Positions 41,401 through 56,400 of a DNA stretch of 64,000 nt are shown one piece after another. The notes below the pieces were generated by a model, which was given only the letters and a program-made list of their open reading frames with translations, made no database searches and was not told the DNA's origin. Position 1 is the first letter of the stretch, and each line of letters begins with the position of its first letter. The DNA is from Gordionus sp. m RMFG-2023. Lineage: Eukaryota; Nematomorpha; Gordioida; Chordodea; Parachordodidae. Where the stretch lies: the NCBI RefSeq assembly GCF_954871325.1, contig NC_088775.1:73323561-73387560 (forward strand). Direction: 5' to 3'. Made by a program: the position numbers and the translations under genes.

Positions 41401-44400
41401 TAGTAGGTTTTTGTAATTAATGAATTATTTTATTGTGGAAGAGTAGCATAAGGTTTATGCTTAATATCTAATTATTAGCAAAAATATTTGCAAAATAACC
41501 ATCATATTTAATTTACCTTTTATGTTTATCATTAGATTCTACCACTAAACTTGTAGTATCAGCCAAGGAAACAACTCCTTTTGGATCTGGTTATTACTTT
41601 AAAAATTAAATAAATCTCATATTCTTACTAAATCTAAATGTTTAGTAAATAATTTTCACCATAATCAGATAAAAAACCATATAAATGTAATATTCAATTC
41701 CCAAATGTAAAATAGATCCGCTGTAGCTGAATATTTTATAAATTTGTCCTCTTCTTGAAAACATTACAAAAATCAAATAAAACCAAAGATGATTTTGTAT
41801 ATATTTTTATTTGTATTGGCCTCAATTTATAGATATTTTTTTAGTATAAAAAACCTCTTTTATACCACTTAGAAATATATTCGCTAAAATATGATAGAAA
41901 TCTTTTGTAATTTGTTTAATTTTTATAGATAGTACAATTGGGCATGAATCGTCTGGAGAATCAACTGTTTCCGTATCTGGTTTAATTTTTAAATTTATTA
42001 TCATATTTAATCAATGCCTATGGAAAATCGTCGAATTCGGGAATTAATTTTATTTATTGCAAATTGATTACATATTTAACGACGCATCTTTGATATGTAC
42101 ATATGATAATATTAATTCCTATTGCAAGAAAATTTATAGTTACCTTTATAAACCTTAGATGGGGTATGAGAATGGGTTGAATTAACTAGGTAACAAAAAT
42201 GGTAAATTTGCAATAGATGTGATATGATTTAACGGCTGATTGATTATTTTGTAAAGTAATATATTGAGTAATAATTTTACAATTGTAACGTCTTTTTTTA
42301 GTTGTTCTAAAATAACATTTTTGAACTATCAAAATTTCTTGCATCGCGTTAATTTTTTAAAATTTCTTTGATAAAATTAGATTCAAAAATGGTGTATATA
42401 TTTATTTATTTTATCATGTTTCTATTAAATATTTTTACAAATCGATAGATTATTTAACTTGCATTACAACTACCTATAAATTTATATACTTCCATGTTAC
42501 GCACTTTAATTCTAAAGCAACTATAGTATTATTTTGTAATAATTAAAATGTTTTTTTGTAATGCAAGAACAACATATTTATTATTAGCATCTAATCAATA
42601 GGAGAATCATTTACATAAAAACCATCATATATTATTTTTTGTTTATCGCTAGATTCTACAACTAAACCTATCGTAATAGCCAAGGAAACAACTCCTTTCG
42701 GATCTGGTTTTAAAATTTAATATATCCCTTATTTTATACTAAAAGTCTGATTAATAAATTTTATTATAAATCAGAAGAAAAAATTCAATATTAAATCTCA
42801 ATTGTAAAATGGAAAAATATGTTGTATAAACTGAATTTCTTTTACAACTTATAAGTCCCCTATTTAACCCAAAAAAAAGCAAAAAAATCGGGAGCTGAAG
42901 AAGCTTAAATAAAAATATTTATTTTAGTTTGTGAGAGCCTAAATTTATGGATATTAATGTAGTTAAAACCTCTTTTAAATTAAATATGTTTGCTAATAAA
43001 TAATAGTAAATCATTTAGTAATTTGTTAAATTTTACTTAAATAGGAATAGTTAGTGCAATTGCGACCGAATCATCTGGAGAATCAACGGTATCCGCATCA
43101 GGTTTGATTTTCTTATGACCATATTTTAAAAAATAATCTGCTTATTTTTTTTAACCATAATACTTTTCTACGTCTTAGCTCAATGCAATTCTAGCTATTG
43201 GATTTAGAAATTAATGTTATTCAAATGGCTACTAATTTTAACAATGTTTCTTAGACATTTACATTTGATAATATTAATTCCTACTAAAAATGTTATAGCT
43301 GCTTATATTAAGCTTGGGTGAGATTGATGAATGGGTTTATATCTAAAACAATTAAGTAAATTTTCAATGGATGCGATAGGATTTAACAGTTGATCGATAA
43401 ATTTTCTAACTAGTTTAATAAATTAAATTTTCTTTTTATGTTAATAATTCTTAAATTGTATTGCCTCTTTTTGAATAATGATCAAAATTTATAGTTTCAC
43501 AAAATTTATTTGATGAAATTGGACTCTTAGTAAAAATGTCATATATTTAAATTAAAAAAAGTTATAATAGTGTAAATCGATGTGGATTATTATGTATTAA
43601 ACTATCTCAAAATTTTATAAATTTTTATGTAACGCAATTTAACCCTAAAGCTACAATTATATTATGGTGTAATTATGAAATTAATTTTTTATTATAAAGT
43701 AATATAAGAATAATTATTAGTATATACAATGGTAAAAATATTTACAAATTTACCATCATATCTTTATTTTTTTTTTGTTTATTCCTAGATTCTACCATTA
43801 AACCTGTGGTAACAACGAAAGAATCAACTCCTTTTGGATCTAGTTACTATTTTAAAAATAAAATATATTTAATATATATTAAATTAGAAATTTCAATATC
43901 AATCAGATAAAAATATGTATAAATGTTTTATTATGAAATCCCAATTTTAAAATAGAAATCTGATGTATTATTTGCATTTTTTACAAATTTTAAGTCACCT
44001 CCCAGAAAATCAAAAGAAATAAAACTGGGAGCCTAAGAAGATTTTATACAAATAAAATTTTTATTTAGGAAGAAATTTATTGAAAGTTTTTATAGTATAA
44101 AATCTTCTTTTATACAATTTATAGTTCTTAAAATTATATTTGCTAATAAATGAAATTAAATCCTTTAATAATTAATGAATAGGTACCACCATTGAAGCTA
44201 AATCCTCGGGAGAATCAACTGTTTCCGTATCTGGTTTGGTCTTTGAATTTATCATTTTTAATTGTTTCCTATAACCCCATGTTAGCTCAATACAATTAGC
44301 TATCTGTTAAAATAAGGAATTAATGTTATTTAAGGCAAATTGGTTTCTAATTTTAGCAATGTATCTTATATATTTACATTTGATAACATTAATTCCTACG

Positions 44401-47400
44401 CGAGGGTATAACTAATTTTATAAGCTAGGGTGGGGTATAAAATGGGTTGATCTTTTAAAAACTGAAAATTTATAAAAATTTGCCATAAATGCGGATTTTG
44501 TAAAAAAATTAACGAGCTTAAATTATTTATAAATCGTTGCACTTATTTTTAGATAATTGTCATAAAAGCAATTATGAACTCTTAATATATCTGCCATCGC
44601 ATCTGTAAATAATTTTACAAAATTTATTTGAAATTGGACACAAGGCATAAATGGCCAATATATTTTTAAATTTTATTAAATATTTCTATAAAATATTCAT
44701 ACAAACAGATGTCTATGATTAAATTTGCTTCAAACTTCCCTAAAATTTTATAAACCCCTATGTAGCGCAATACCCTAAAGCTACGATATAATTTTTTTTC
44801 TGGTGTAATTATGATATTATTTTGTTATGAAAGAGTAGCCTAAATTCATTATTAACAAACATTAATAAAAATTTGCAGATTAACCAAAATATTTAATTTA
44901 TTTTTTATTTGTTTATCACTAGTTTCTACCTTTAAACCTGTTGTCACAACCAAGAAAACAACTCCTTTCGGATCTGATTATTATTTTAAAAATTAATATT
45001 ATCCCAAATTCCCTTACCTATAATAAATAAATTTTAGTATAAATCAAAAGAAAACTATATAAATATATTATTCAATATGAAATCCCAATTGTTAAATGAA
45101 AATTTGTTCTATTAACGATATTAATTATAGTTCGAAAATGTACTTTTTTCCATATTTAATCAAAAAATTATTTGCTAATAGAGGATATTAGATTTTTTAG
45201 TCTTTTGTTTACTTTTTACTTAAATATGAATAGAGTATCAGCGAAGCTGAATCATCTGGAGAGTCAAATGTTTTTGTATCTGGTTTGATTATTAATTTAT
45301 CATCATGTTTAAAAAAATAATAATATATGTTTTAAAAATTGTTCCTGTAACCACATGTTGGCTCAATGCACATAGCTAGCATATGTTATTTAACTCAAAC
45401 TGATTACAAATTCTTTTATACTTTTATTTAATAATATTAATTCTTACTGCGAGAAAATTTGGATCTAATTTATAAGACGGCTTGATCTTTTAAAAACTAA
45501 ATTAACAGTAGAAGTGATATTGTTTAACAGCTGATCGACTCTAAAAACATTTAATGATTTTAATTTTAATTTCTATTTTTATTTTAATAATTTATAAATT
45601 GTCATTATAATTGTAATGCCACTTATAATAATATTATAAAATCGATCACATTATAACATTTTAAAAACTCTAATTTATAACAAGTAATTAGAATAAAGAT
45701 ATAAAAATATTTATAAAAATTTAATTTTTTATTCCAATTAATTATAATGAATATTACTATGGAATATTTTTGATGGCGCTTATTTTTATTATCAAAAATA
45801 ACATTTTTTAAATTATAAAATCTCTGTCATCGCATCTGATAATAGTTTCTTAAAATTTACTTGATGAAATTGCACTCATGACAAAAATGGCCTCTATACA
45901 TGATGCTTTTGTAAAATTTTTAATACAAATATATGATTATTAAACTTGCATCAAACTAGCTAAAAATTCTATAAACATTTATATATAATGTTGTAAAACG
46001 GTTCGATATTAGCCAATTTTTCAAAACAGCTATTTCAATATTTTATCCAAAACAATATTGCTCAAGTCTAAAAATTTTGGTCATAGATGGCAATATCTAG
46101 CAAAATCTAGAGACTTAGGCAATATTATTCTGGAAAAAGTTATTTAATTAGCCCTTTTTAAAAATAGGGGGGTCAAATCAGCCTTTTTAACAAGACTATT
46201 TATGTAACTTCTCATAATTTTCAATAATATTTTCTGGTTAGGAAATTATTTTTTTTGAAGAATATAAATAAGTTTATTTTTAACATCTAAACAATATGCT
46301 AGACAAATTAAATCTAGCTCATTTTAACTCTAATGCTACGTTATAGTATTTTTTTGGTGTAATTATGAAGCTACTTTGTTATTCAAGAGCAACATAAGAT
46401 TCATTATTAGCATCTAATCATTATTAAAATGTATTTGCAAAATATACATTCATCTTAAATTTATTTTTCATTTTATCACTAGATACTACCACTATAACTG
46501 GTGTAATAAGAAATAAAACAACACCTTTCGGATCTGGTTTATTTTTAAAAATAAATATATGCCATATTTCTTAAGAAAAGTCTAGCTTTAATTTATATCA
46601 GAAGAAACACGATATAAATGTATTCTACATATATACATTTATAGTTTATTTATAAAGGTTAATTAGGCTAAATCTAGAGGAGCATGATAATAATATTCGT
46701 TAAGTAATTAGCGCAAGTTAATATATTTATGCTTTCTTTAAAATTGACATATATCTTAAAACTGTTGAATATGATTAAGAGTTCTTAAGTAAAACTAGGT
46801 TTTACTATTTTTTTTAACCTCAAAATTGACTAAAAAATTAATCATATATATTGAAAATAAAAAACTGTTTGTAATATTTATCAAACTATTTCAATTATTA
46901 CTTAACGCTAATATAGTTTTCTTTCTATTTTGAAAATTAAGGGGAAATGTCAATCTCAATAAAATTGATGTCTGAGATGGTTTTGTTAAAAAGCCCGTTT
47001 CGGGTCGATTTTAAAAAACATCTCGATTAAGATTGTAATCAAAATAACATTATGCAGCCTAAAGATTTTGCTCATAACTAGCAGAAATGTTTGGACATCT
47101 ATGCCAAATCTCGATGCTTACATAAGATTATTTTAGCTAAAATTTTAATCGGGCCATTTTGAAAAATCGACCCAAATTAGGCCTTTTACAACACTAGTTT
47201 GAGAAATTAAGAACTTTGTATTAACAATATTAGTTTAATGATCAGCATTTATTTTCTTAATTATAAATATAGTTCATATTTTTATAATATAAAAGGTTGG
47301 ACAGAGCAATATACAAAATTTACTACAACTTCCCCAAGTATAGAGGATTATGAGATATTATATGTTATGATAGATAGAAAATATTTTTTATGCCACATGC

Positions 47401-50400
47401 AATTAATTCTAACATTATTATTATTTAAAAATAAACTAACTAAAGAATAAGTATATTATTAAGCGATTTTCAATGCTAGAGCGACTATATACTTTCTAAT
47501 AGTCTAACTGACTAATTTTCAAATATTATTTTGTTTGTATTTCATTTGTTACTAAATTATAAATAGATATTCCTCTATAATAGTATTCATCATTTCAATA
47601 TGATTTTAATGCTCTTTATGTTTTATATAATATTCTAAATTTTGTTCGATATAATTAATATAATAAAGTTCTCAAAGATATGTGCGATGTAGTGAAAGAA
47701 AGTGGTGATTATAACATACATCAATTCTTCAATGAACCCAAAATTCCTGATACATTGTAATATATTTATATTACAATTTTTTAAATGGGTTCACGTTTAA
47801 AAATAAATGAAACCACGCCAAAATTTAGTACTTTTGTTTAAATAATCTCCTAAATACAAATGATATATTAAAAAGCTTTACAGTTTTACATTTTAATCTG
47901 AATAATTTTTTATTTCATTATTGCTGGCCTCATTGAATTTAATAAAATTTAATTTAATTTTCTGTTAAGTCGTATGATATTTAAATTCAAAATATATTTT
48001 TTACATTTTCTTCAATTTATAAAGTAAACTATATATATAAAATCATTTACAGAGAACGTTTTTAAAACGAATCTGACCGGAAATGTATTTCAGAATGTTT
48101 AGGGTCCTCTCCTATATTCAAGCTCAATTTTTGCTTTGCAATTTTGTGAATATTAATTTTATATAAAGAATTTATTTAAATATTAATATGAATTAAGAGT
48201 AGTCAAAGGTAAACGACAGATTATTCACATTGAAGGTAGTTTACACATGCTCAAACACAGTTCAGGTCAAATCATATTTTCCAACTTTTAAAATTACTCT
48301 CCATTAATGAATTTAAAATGAGAGCATTCGAAATTCCAAGAATTCCATATCACAATAAATATATTATATAATAAATCAATGTTATTCTCTCTTATAACTG
48401 TGAGAAAACAAAGAGTTTAAAAAAAAATTATCTCTTTATTCATATCAGATTCTTGCAAATTAAAAATACTCCCATTTAATTCAAAATATCTTGTTTTATA
48501 TAGTCCCCAGATGATTCACTTCGAAAGAGATGAAGATCGAATTATATGGAACGTTGATGGAAATGATATTTTTATGAGGAAATACAAATCAAGGAGAATA
48601 TCCCATGTAGCCGAGGAACAAATTATTTGGTTAGAAGGACAATCCTTAAATCGTTACATTGATAGCAATGTAATACACAATATATTATAATCAGCAGTTT
48701 TTACATTAAAAAGGAAAGTCTTAATAAATTAGGAATATGTAAGAATCATTTAAGTAAATATTTAATACAATACTTTGTTGAATGGTAAGGAATCCATTTT
48801 ATATAAGAGCTATTGCTGTAATATTAAATAACATGGTGTTTATATTAGCCTTTAAAAAATATTTAAATTAATAGAATAGTTAATGAATAATGTATTTTGA
48901 TTTAAAATTATAAATAATTATCTTTTAATTTAACTATGATGATCTTTTTCATCTCATAAGAAAGGCTACCATAAGTCATTAATTGTATATCTAAATAAAT
49001 TGTTTTTGTAAATAAAAAAACACTCAATGTTAAAAATATTAATTATAATTGATTATATATATTTTTAGGTAAGGATAAAATTTGGTTCTACTTTTTCTCA
49101 ATCTCCACTTCAGCTCTGCAGATTCGTCTTTAATAATAATGGCAATGTGGAGGCGGTATGTCTTATTCCATACATAGGCGGAATATTAGTAATTCTAATT
49201 ATTGATTTATACTAAATATAAAATTAATAAACATATTATCGACACTTGTTAATTCTATAGATCATTTTTAATTTCATTCACCTCTTTTATTTAATACCAT
49301 AGTATAAATAATATTGTATAACGTCAATACTGCAAAATATTTTCCGCGAATTGATTTATTACCAAATGATATTTCAGCAAATGCATTATCGCTAATTCAT
49401 TACCATAAAAACAATACTGTAAATACATTACTGCAGATGCATTACTGCTAAAACATCGCAAATGCATTGCAACAAATATATTACCGAGAAATCATTATCG
49501 CGAATGCATTACAGCAAATGTATTACTGCGACATTATTATCGTGATTGTATTAAAGAGAATATATTACAGAAAACAGATTAGCTAATGTATTATAACAAA
49601 TTACAACAGCAATACATTATAGCAAATTTTAAGTGCAATGCATTATAGTAAAGTATTACCACATAAAAAATATCCCGTATGCCTTATCGCAAAAGCATTA
49701 TAGCTTATATATTAACTTAAATGCATTAGTCACTTATTTTTAAATTTGTTCATATTTAATAAATGGTTGATACGATTATTAAAATTCTTGCTACTTGTAC
49801 ATTTTTATTATAACAAGGAGTTTATCAATTATTGGTCACATAATTTGTTCCACTGGATTTTTTATTTTCTAAAGATATTCTTAAATTATCTAGTGCTTTA
49901 TTCTAACTCATTTAGCAAGTTTAAGTTAATAGAGAATCAGCCTAATTTATGTTTTTTATTTTGTGATAATTATATTAAAGTCCAGAATTTACTATATTTT
50001 AATAAAATTTAATTTGAAGTGGATTTTTTAAAAATTGTTTTAGACCCTATCCCAAATCCCAGAGCAACACTGTCTAAAGTCCGATTAATATTAAAATTTA
50101 ATCTCTACCAAATTGCATTTCCTAAGCAATTGCATTTATTCATTTGCGATAATTCGCGATAATACATTAGTGATATTGCATTCGAAATATGCTTTCGTGA
50201 TATATGCTCAATAATGAATTGGAAGAAATATATTCGCGATAATAAATTCGAGGTAATATATTAGCGATAATATATTCCCTACTCGCTTCGATAATGTAGT
50301 TGATATAAAATTTGACTCTAATATATTAGCGGAGACAATAATGCTTTCCAAAATTTTAACGGTATTGATATATATAACCAAATAATATATAAATTGATTG

Positions 50401-53400
50401 CGCCATTTCGCAAAGATAATCTGACTTTCTATAAGCTCATTTAGAAAATGGATAAAATTAGAGAATATAAAAATAATTTTAATTTAATTTGCATATTATT
50501 CTTTAATATACTACAGAAATATTAGTAAATTGGTTTAAATGATTTATCTTAAATAATACAATAGATATTAAAAACATACTATTTCACAAAAATAAGTTAG
50601 AATGTAAAGAAAATGAGGGCATGTATTGATCCTAATATATATACAATATATACCTACTATTTGTTCCCTTTTTATGATTAGAAACAAAAATAATATTCTT
50701 TTCGTTATATTACTCTTTTAGAATGAAGCAGTACAGAAAGACATTGATGTTAGTGTTGAAGAAATTGATAGCGATGGAAAAATACTCAATAATAAAACTT
50801 ATCCTCACTCATTTATAACTTATATAATAGGAGATTTTGAACTGAGTGGAGACAGGCATAAATTAAAAGTTGTTTTCAAGATATGCGAAGGTATGCTATA
50901 TTATAAATTAGTCACTTTTTATTTTCAACAAAGTAGAAATTGATATTCAATAACTAAATGTTATCAGTATTTTATATAGAATACAATAACATGTTTATAT
51001 TACTAGAAAAATAAATTTAATATATTTACTCATGACAAAAATGGCCTACATATCTAAACTTATAAAAAGTTTTAATAAAATATTAAATAAGATGTAAATT
51101 TATTAAATTTATATCAAACTATCTCAAAATTTATAATCTTATATGTCGCGGACATCTACTCTAAAACTAGGATAGTGTGTTATTGAGTAATTATGAAATT
51201 ATTTTGTTAACCCTATTTTTCTAAGGTAATTATGATATTATTTTATTATGATGTGTAGAATAAAATTCATAATTAGTAAAATAAATGGGTTAAAAATATT
51301 CACAATACTTTATAAATAATAAATTTCTTATTAATATATCACTTGATACTTCCACTAAAAGTTTCGTAACATCCAGGAAAGCAACTAATTATACATCTGG
51401 TTTATTATAATTAAAATTAAATTATACCATTTTTCTTACTACAAGTTAAGTAAATAAATTTTAGTTTAATCATAAACACTATATAAATATATTATTTAAT
51501 AAAAATAATCACAAAAAAGTAATTAAACCACGAGATAAAGATCATTGAATAAAATATATTTTTCATTTCTTAAGGATTTAATTTATATTTAAAAACCTTT
51601 CTTATACCACTAATAATAATTATAAAGTATTTAATAGCAAAATGACATCGTTTTCATTAATCTTTACTTATCAATAGAAAATGCCACTGAAACTGTCATA
51701 CAAACTGAAGAAACAACTCCTTTTGGATACGGTTTCTTTTAGAAAATAATTTCATATATTTATTATTTTCGAATAAATTATTAAACTTGTTATTTTCTAA
51801 AGATTTGATTTAACAAAAAAATTGCCACAATGACCTTTTAAAAGAATAAGAGATCTCATATAAAATATGGAAAGTTGTTATAGATAGAAAATTTGTAAAT
51901 ATTATTTTTTCCCTTCGTTTAAATAAAAAACATATAAATTAAGATTTGAGGAAGTTAGATTTAAAAGAAGATAACATTTTGATCCCTAAAAGTCGGAATC
52001 TATCTAGTTATTTAAAATTGAACTTCATTTGGTCCTAATATATATTTCGATATTTATTTTGTTGATAAAATGTTGTCATTATTTTATCTCTCCTCATTTT
52101 TAGTTCTTCTAATAAAACTATTTATTATTTTTTTAATTATATTCTCCCGAAAACTTTTCTATGCTCATCTATCATACCTTAAAAATATAATTAAATTTAA
52201 TAATTTAATAATTAAATTCTAAAATATTTATTATAAAAATAACTCTTATAATATATTCTCTGATAATATTTGAGATACTCAAATGAGTATTTTAGATTTT
52301 TAAAAAAGATTATTGAATTCTTATATTTTAAAATATTGGTTATTACCTAAAAATCCTTCATTTTTTAAAATATAATGTCGCCATTGTTCTTAATAAATAA
52401 AATTTATTATGAATTTACTCCAAATAAATATTTATCTTACAAGAATATTTGCATGATACGAATAGGTTCAGAGGATATAATGTATTTGTAAACTTATTAA
52501 AGGCATAGATGAATTACATTGATTCGAGTGAAAAATGTATCCAATGGAATGAAAACGTTTATTTATGAAATCCCCAATTGAGTACACGTTATTATTAGAA
52601 CGATTTGTTAAATTATATTATTTCGCTATGATCTCAGTCAGCAATCTCAAAATTTCGTGAATTTCGATATGATCCATTAGTTTTCTAAGTTGTAATATAA
52701 TAATATTCACGACTCTCATAACCTCAACCAAATCCATACCATATTTTTGAAAAGTATTTCATTAAATTCTTGTGTAATACAATAATTTATTACAACATTC
52801 CACAGCAAATAGTTGTCGAACTTAAACTCAAGAAAGGCGTTTTTAGATATAAAATGCTGTAACAGCTTGATGTCGAAGTCACCATCTTGTTGGGCATGTC
52901 TTTTGAATTTTCTTATATCTTGTACCACATGAAGTATCACAAATAATCTTATTCTTCTGTGTCTTTGGATATCTGAACATTTCATTCATTATAGAAATTT
53001 TGTCTAATAAATAGTTTATATATATGTTGATAAGATTTTCTTGCATCCATTAGTGTTTATAATATAATGTAAGGAACATTTTTTCATGGGATAAAATAAA
53101 TAAAATGTTACTATATGGAAAAAATCGATAAATTTATTTTAAATCTTTGAAAAAATTTAAAAGAAAAATATAACCTATTAGAAATATAAATCTTTTCAAT
53201 ACAGAGTTCATATAAACTATTTTTTTAAATAAATTGCTACAAGTTAATAAAATTTAACTTACCTTTTAAAAGAATTTTATTTTTAAAACTTAAACTTAAA
53301 TACATAATATATCAGACAATTATTAAATTGTATTTATTTATCAATAGAATTTGATACTAAATCTGACTCCCCATCGCAAAAAACAACTATTTCTGGATCT

Positions 53401-56400
53401 GGTTATGATTTTTATATTATATTTTCTCCTAAATTTTTAATCATAAAAATAAGCCAAAGTTGAATTAAAAGCACAAATGAATAAAATCGTAGATAAGTTA
53501 TGATTTTTTTTTTGGTCCGATCGGAGTAAAAAAAAATATTTTTTAACCCAACGATGTTTGATTATTATTATTTTTTGACCTATCCAGGGATTTGAAAATA
53601 AAATTTATACTTAATAATTTTGCTGTTTCAATAAAATTTTAAAAAGATTAAGGACAATCATCTGTCAGAAAATTTTTGAACTAGTTAATTTATAAAATTC
53701 AAATTCAATTCCAGGCGGTTTAAAAAATATATAAATGTGTAGAGGTTTATTTTTATATAAGATCGTATTTGAGTTTATGAATATTTTTTTAATCTACCCT
53801 GATTTACAAAATAATATAAATTTAGACATTTAATTTTATTTCTTTGTCACTAGATTATACAACTAAACCTATCGTATTAGCCAAGGAAACAACTCCCTTC
53901 GGATCTGGTTATTATTTTAAAATAAATATTACCCACATTTCCTATTAAAGGTTTTAAATTAGTTTAAATGAAAATCAGATAAAACCTATATAAATGTAAT
54001 GATCAATATTAAATTTCGATAGTAAACTGGAAAAATCTATTTATAAACTAAATTTCTTGCAAATTTTAAGTCTCCTATTTGAAAATCAGAACAAAAAATC
54101 ATATATGGCTGGGACCCAAAGAAGATAAAATAAAAATTTATTTTAATTTAATAAGGCCTCAATTTATATGGATATTATTTATAGTTAAAATCTCTTGTAT
54201 ACCAATAATAGTTAATTAAAATATATTTCCAATAATAGTAGATTATTAAGTAATTGTTTAAATTTATTTAAATAGGAATAGATAGTACCATTGAAGCCAA
54301 ATCATCTGGAGAATCAACGGTTTCCGTATCTGGTTTAATTTTAAATTGAATATCATATTTAAAAGTATTTAATGGGTTTCAATTTATTGATAATTTTTAA
54401 ATTGTGGTCCCTTTTTTGTGTAATTGTCACAAATAATTTTTTATACCATCGACATCTCTTGTATCGCATCCAAAAATTGTTTCTCGAAGTATAATTAATA
54501 AAATTAGATTCGTGACAAAAATAATTGATATTTATATTTAAAACTAAAATTTTTAATTTTTATTGAATAGATGTGGATTATTTTAAACTTGTATCAAACT
54601 ATCTCAAATAATATACTTCACAATTCTTATTAATACGATATAATAATTTGCTATAATTAGTAGTATATAGTTTATAATAAATATTGCAAAATAACAATCA
54701 TATTTAATTTATTTCTTATATTTATCATTAGATTCTACGACTATTAGTGTAATAGCCAAGGAAACAACTCCTGTCGGATTTGGTTATTATTTTTAAATAT
54801 AACTCATATTCTTTAATAAAAGTTTATTATATAAATTTCACTTTAAATCAGATAAAAAAACTTTATAAATGTAATATTCAATATGAATTCCCAAATTAAA
54901 AATAGAATCAGTTGTATTAACTGAATTTCATTTATAAATTTTAAGTCCTCTATAGAAACATTGAAAAATCAAATAAAACCTCGACCCGAAGAAGATTTTA
55001 TGTATATATATTTTGTAAAAGTCTCAATTTATAGATAAATTTTAGTATAGAAAATCTTTTATATACCCCTAATAATTAAAAATATATTTACTAATAAATT
55101 TTAGTAAAATTTTTAAATTTAATTTCATATTTAAGAAGCCCTAATTTGTGAGGGCCTCAATTTATAAATATTATTTGTTGTAAAAAAAGCCTCTATAATC
55201 TTGCATTCACCGTTAGCTCTATTTCGCGGCTAAGTAAATAAAATATGCTGTGTTTTTATATATTTCGTGCGAATCCGCGTTAACTGTGAATACAGTATAA
55301 TACTACTATAGTTAATTAAAAAAATATTTCCTAACAAAATGACACCATATCCTTAAATTGTTTGCTTAATTTAAATTATTTATTAATAGATAATGTCACA
55401 AAAACTGTCATACAAACTGAAGAAACAACTCCTTTCGGATCTGGTTATTAATATTTAGAAAATAATATATTGTATATTTTTGAATAAATTACTTAAACAA
55501 GATATTTTTTAAAGGTTTGATATTCTCAAAATCAAAAGATGACCCTAAGACATTTTATAAAAATCTAAAAGCTCTAATAGAAACCTGTTATAGATGGAAT
55601 AAATTGTAAAATTATTTGTCATTTCGTTTAGAATAACTGGAAAACGAATATAATTAGATTCTTTAAAAAATATCATTTTGATCGGTGAAAATCGAATCTA
55701 TCCATTTTTAAATTGAGCTCTTTTTGGCACCAATAAATATAGAATAATAAAAAAAATTATTATTATGATTTGTTGATAAAATGTAATTATCATCTTTAGA
55801 TTTCTCCTCATCCCGAGATTCGGATAATAACTTTTAATTATTTTTTAATTTCAAATGTTAGTAAGAAAACAATTTTTTTATACTCATCTAACATACACTA
55901 ATTACACAATTTAGTTAATAATTAAATTCAAAATTTTCTAGCAAAATTAACTGCTGTAACAGTCTATTATAATATTTTAGAATAAGTTTTCAAAACTTTC
56001 TAAAAAAGAGAATTCAATTTTTATATTTTAAATATTGGGTGTTACCTAATAATTCTTCATATTTTGAAAAATAGTGTTGTGAGAGTTTCTTTAATAAATA
56101 TAAAAATATATATTATATATATATATAATTTACTAAAAATAAATTATCTTACCAAATAAAATTGTGCATGATACGAATATTGAAAGGAAGTATAATTAAA
56201 ACTGTTTAATTAGGATTATATATGTACCGAATTAATATTTATATTTATATTAAGATATAATTTTCTTATTTAAAAGATTGTAATATTAAAGATAAATAGT
56301 TTTAAAAACAAATATATTATCAAAAGGAAATATTTTATTAAGAATTGAAATTATACCTATTGTATGGGACATTCTACTTTAATATTTAAGACTTTATTTT

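Larger units (their letters stand above)
39900..47240 (+). repeat. tandem array of linker units (exon plus intron), A and B alternating
   Basis: Within this stretch the introns repeat too. Upstream of A exons: ACTCATGACAAAAATGG, ATTAAACTTGTATCAAACTA, GCGCAATTTAACTCTAAAGC and TAATCAATAGGA recur in order. Downstream of B exons: TTAGCTCAATGCAATTAGC, GAATTAATGTTATT, CATTTACATTTGATAA and AATTCCTA recur. One A-B pair measures about 1.1-1.3 kb. The array is therefore a duplicated-DNA ladder of whole exon-intron units, not exons scattered in unique sequence. Confidence 0.85.

Noticed and set aside
32270-47240. The whole array as a tandem satellite without coding meaning
   Set aside because: Frame, phase, splice sites and Ser/Thr content are kept in the exons while the introns around them have diverged by indels; a satellite would not keep 3n exons selectively.
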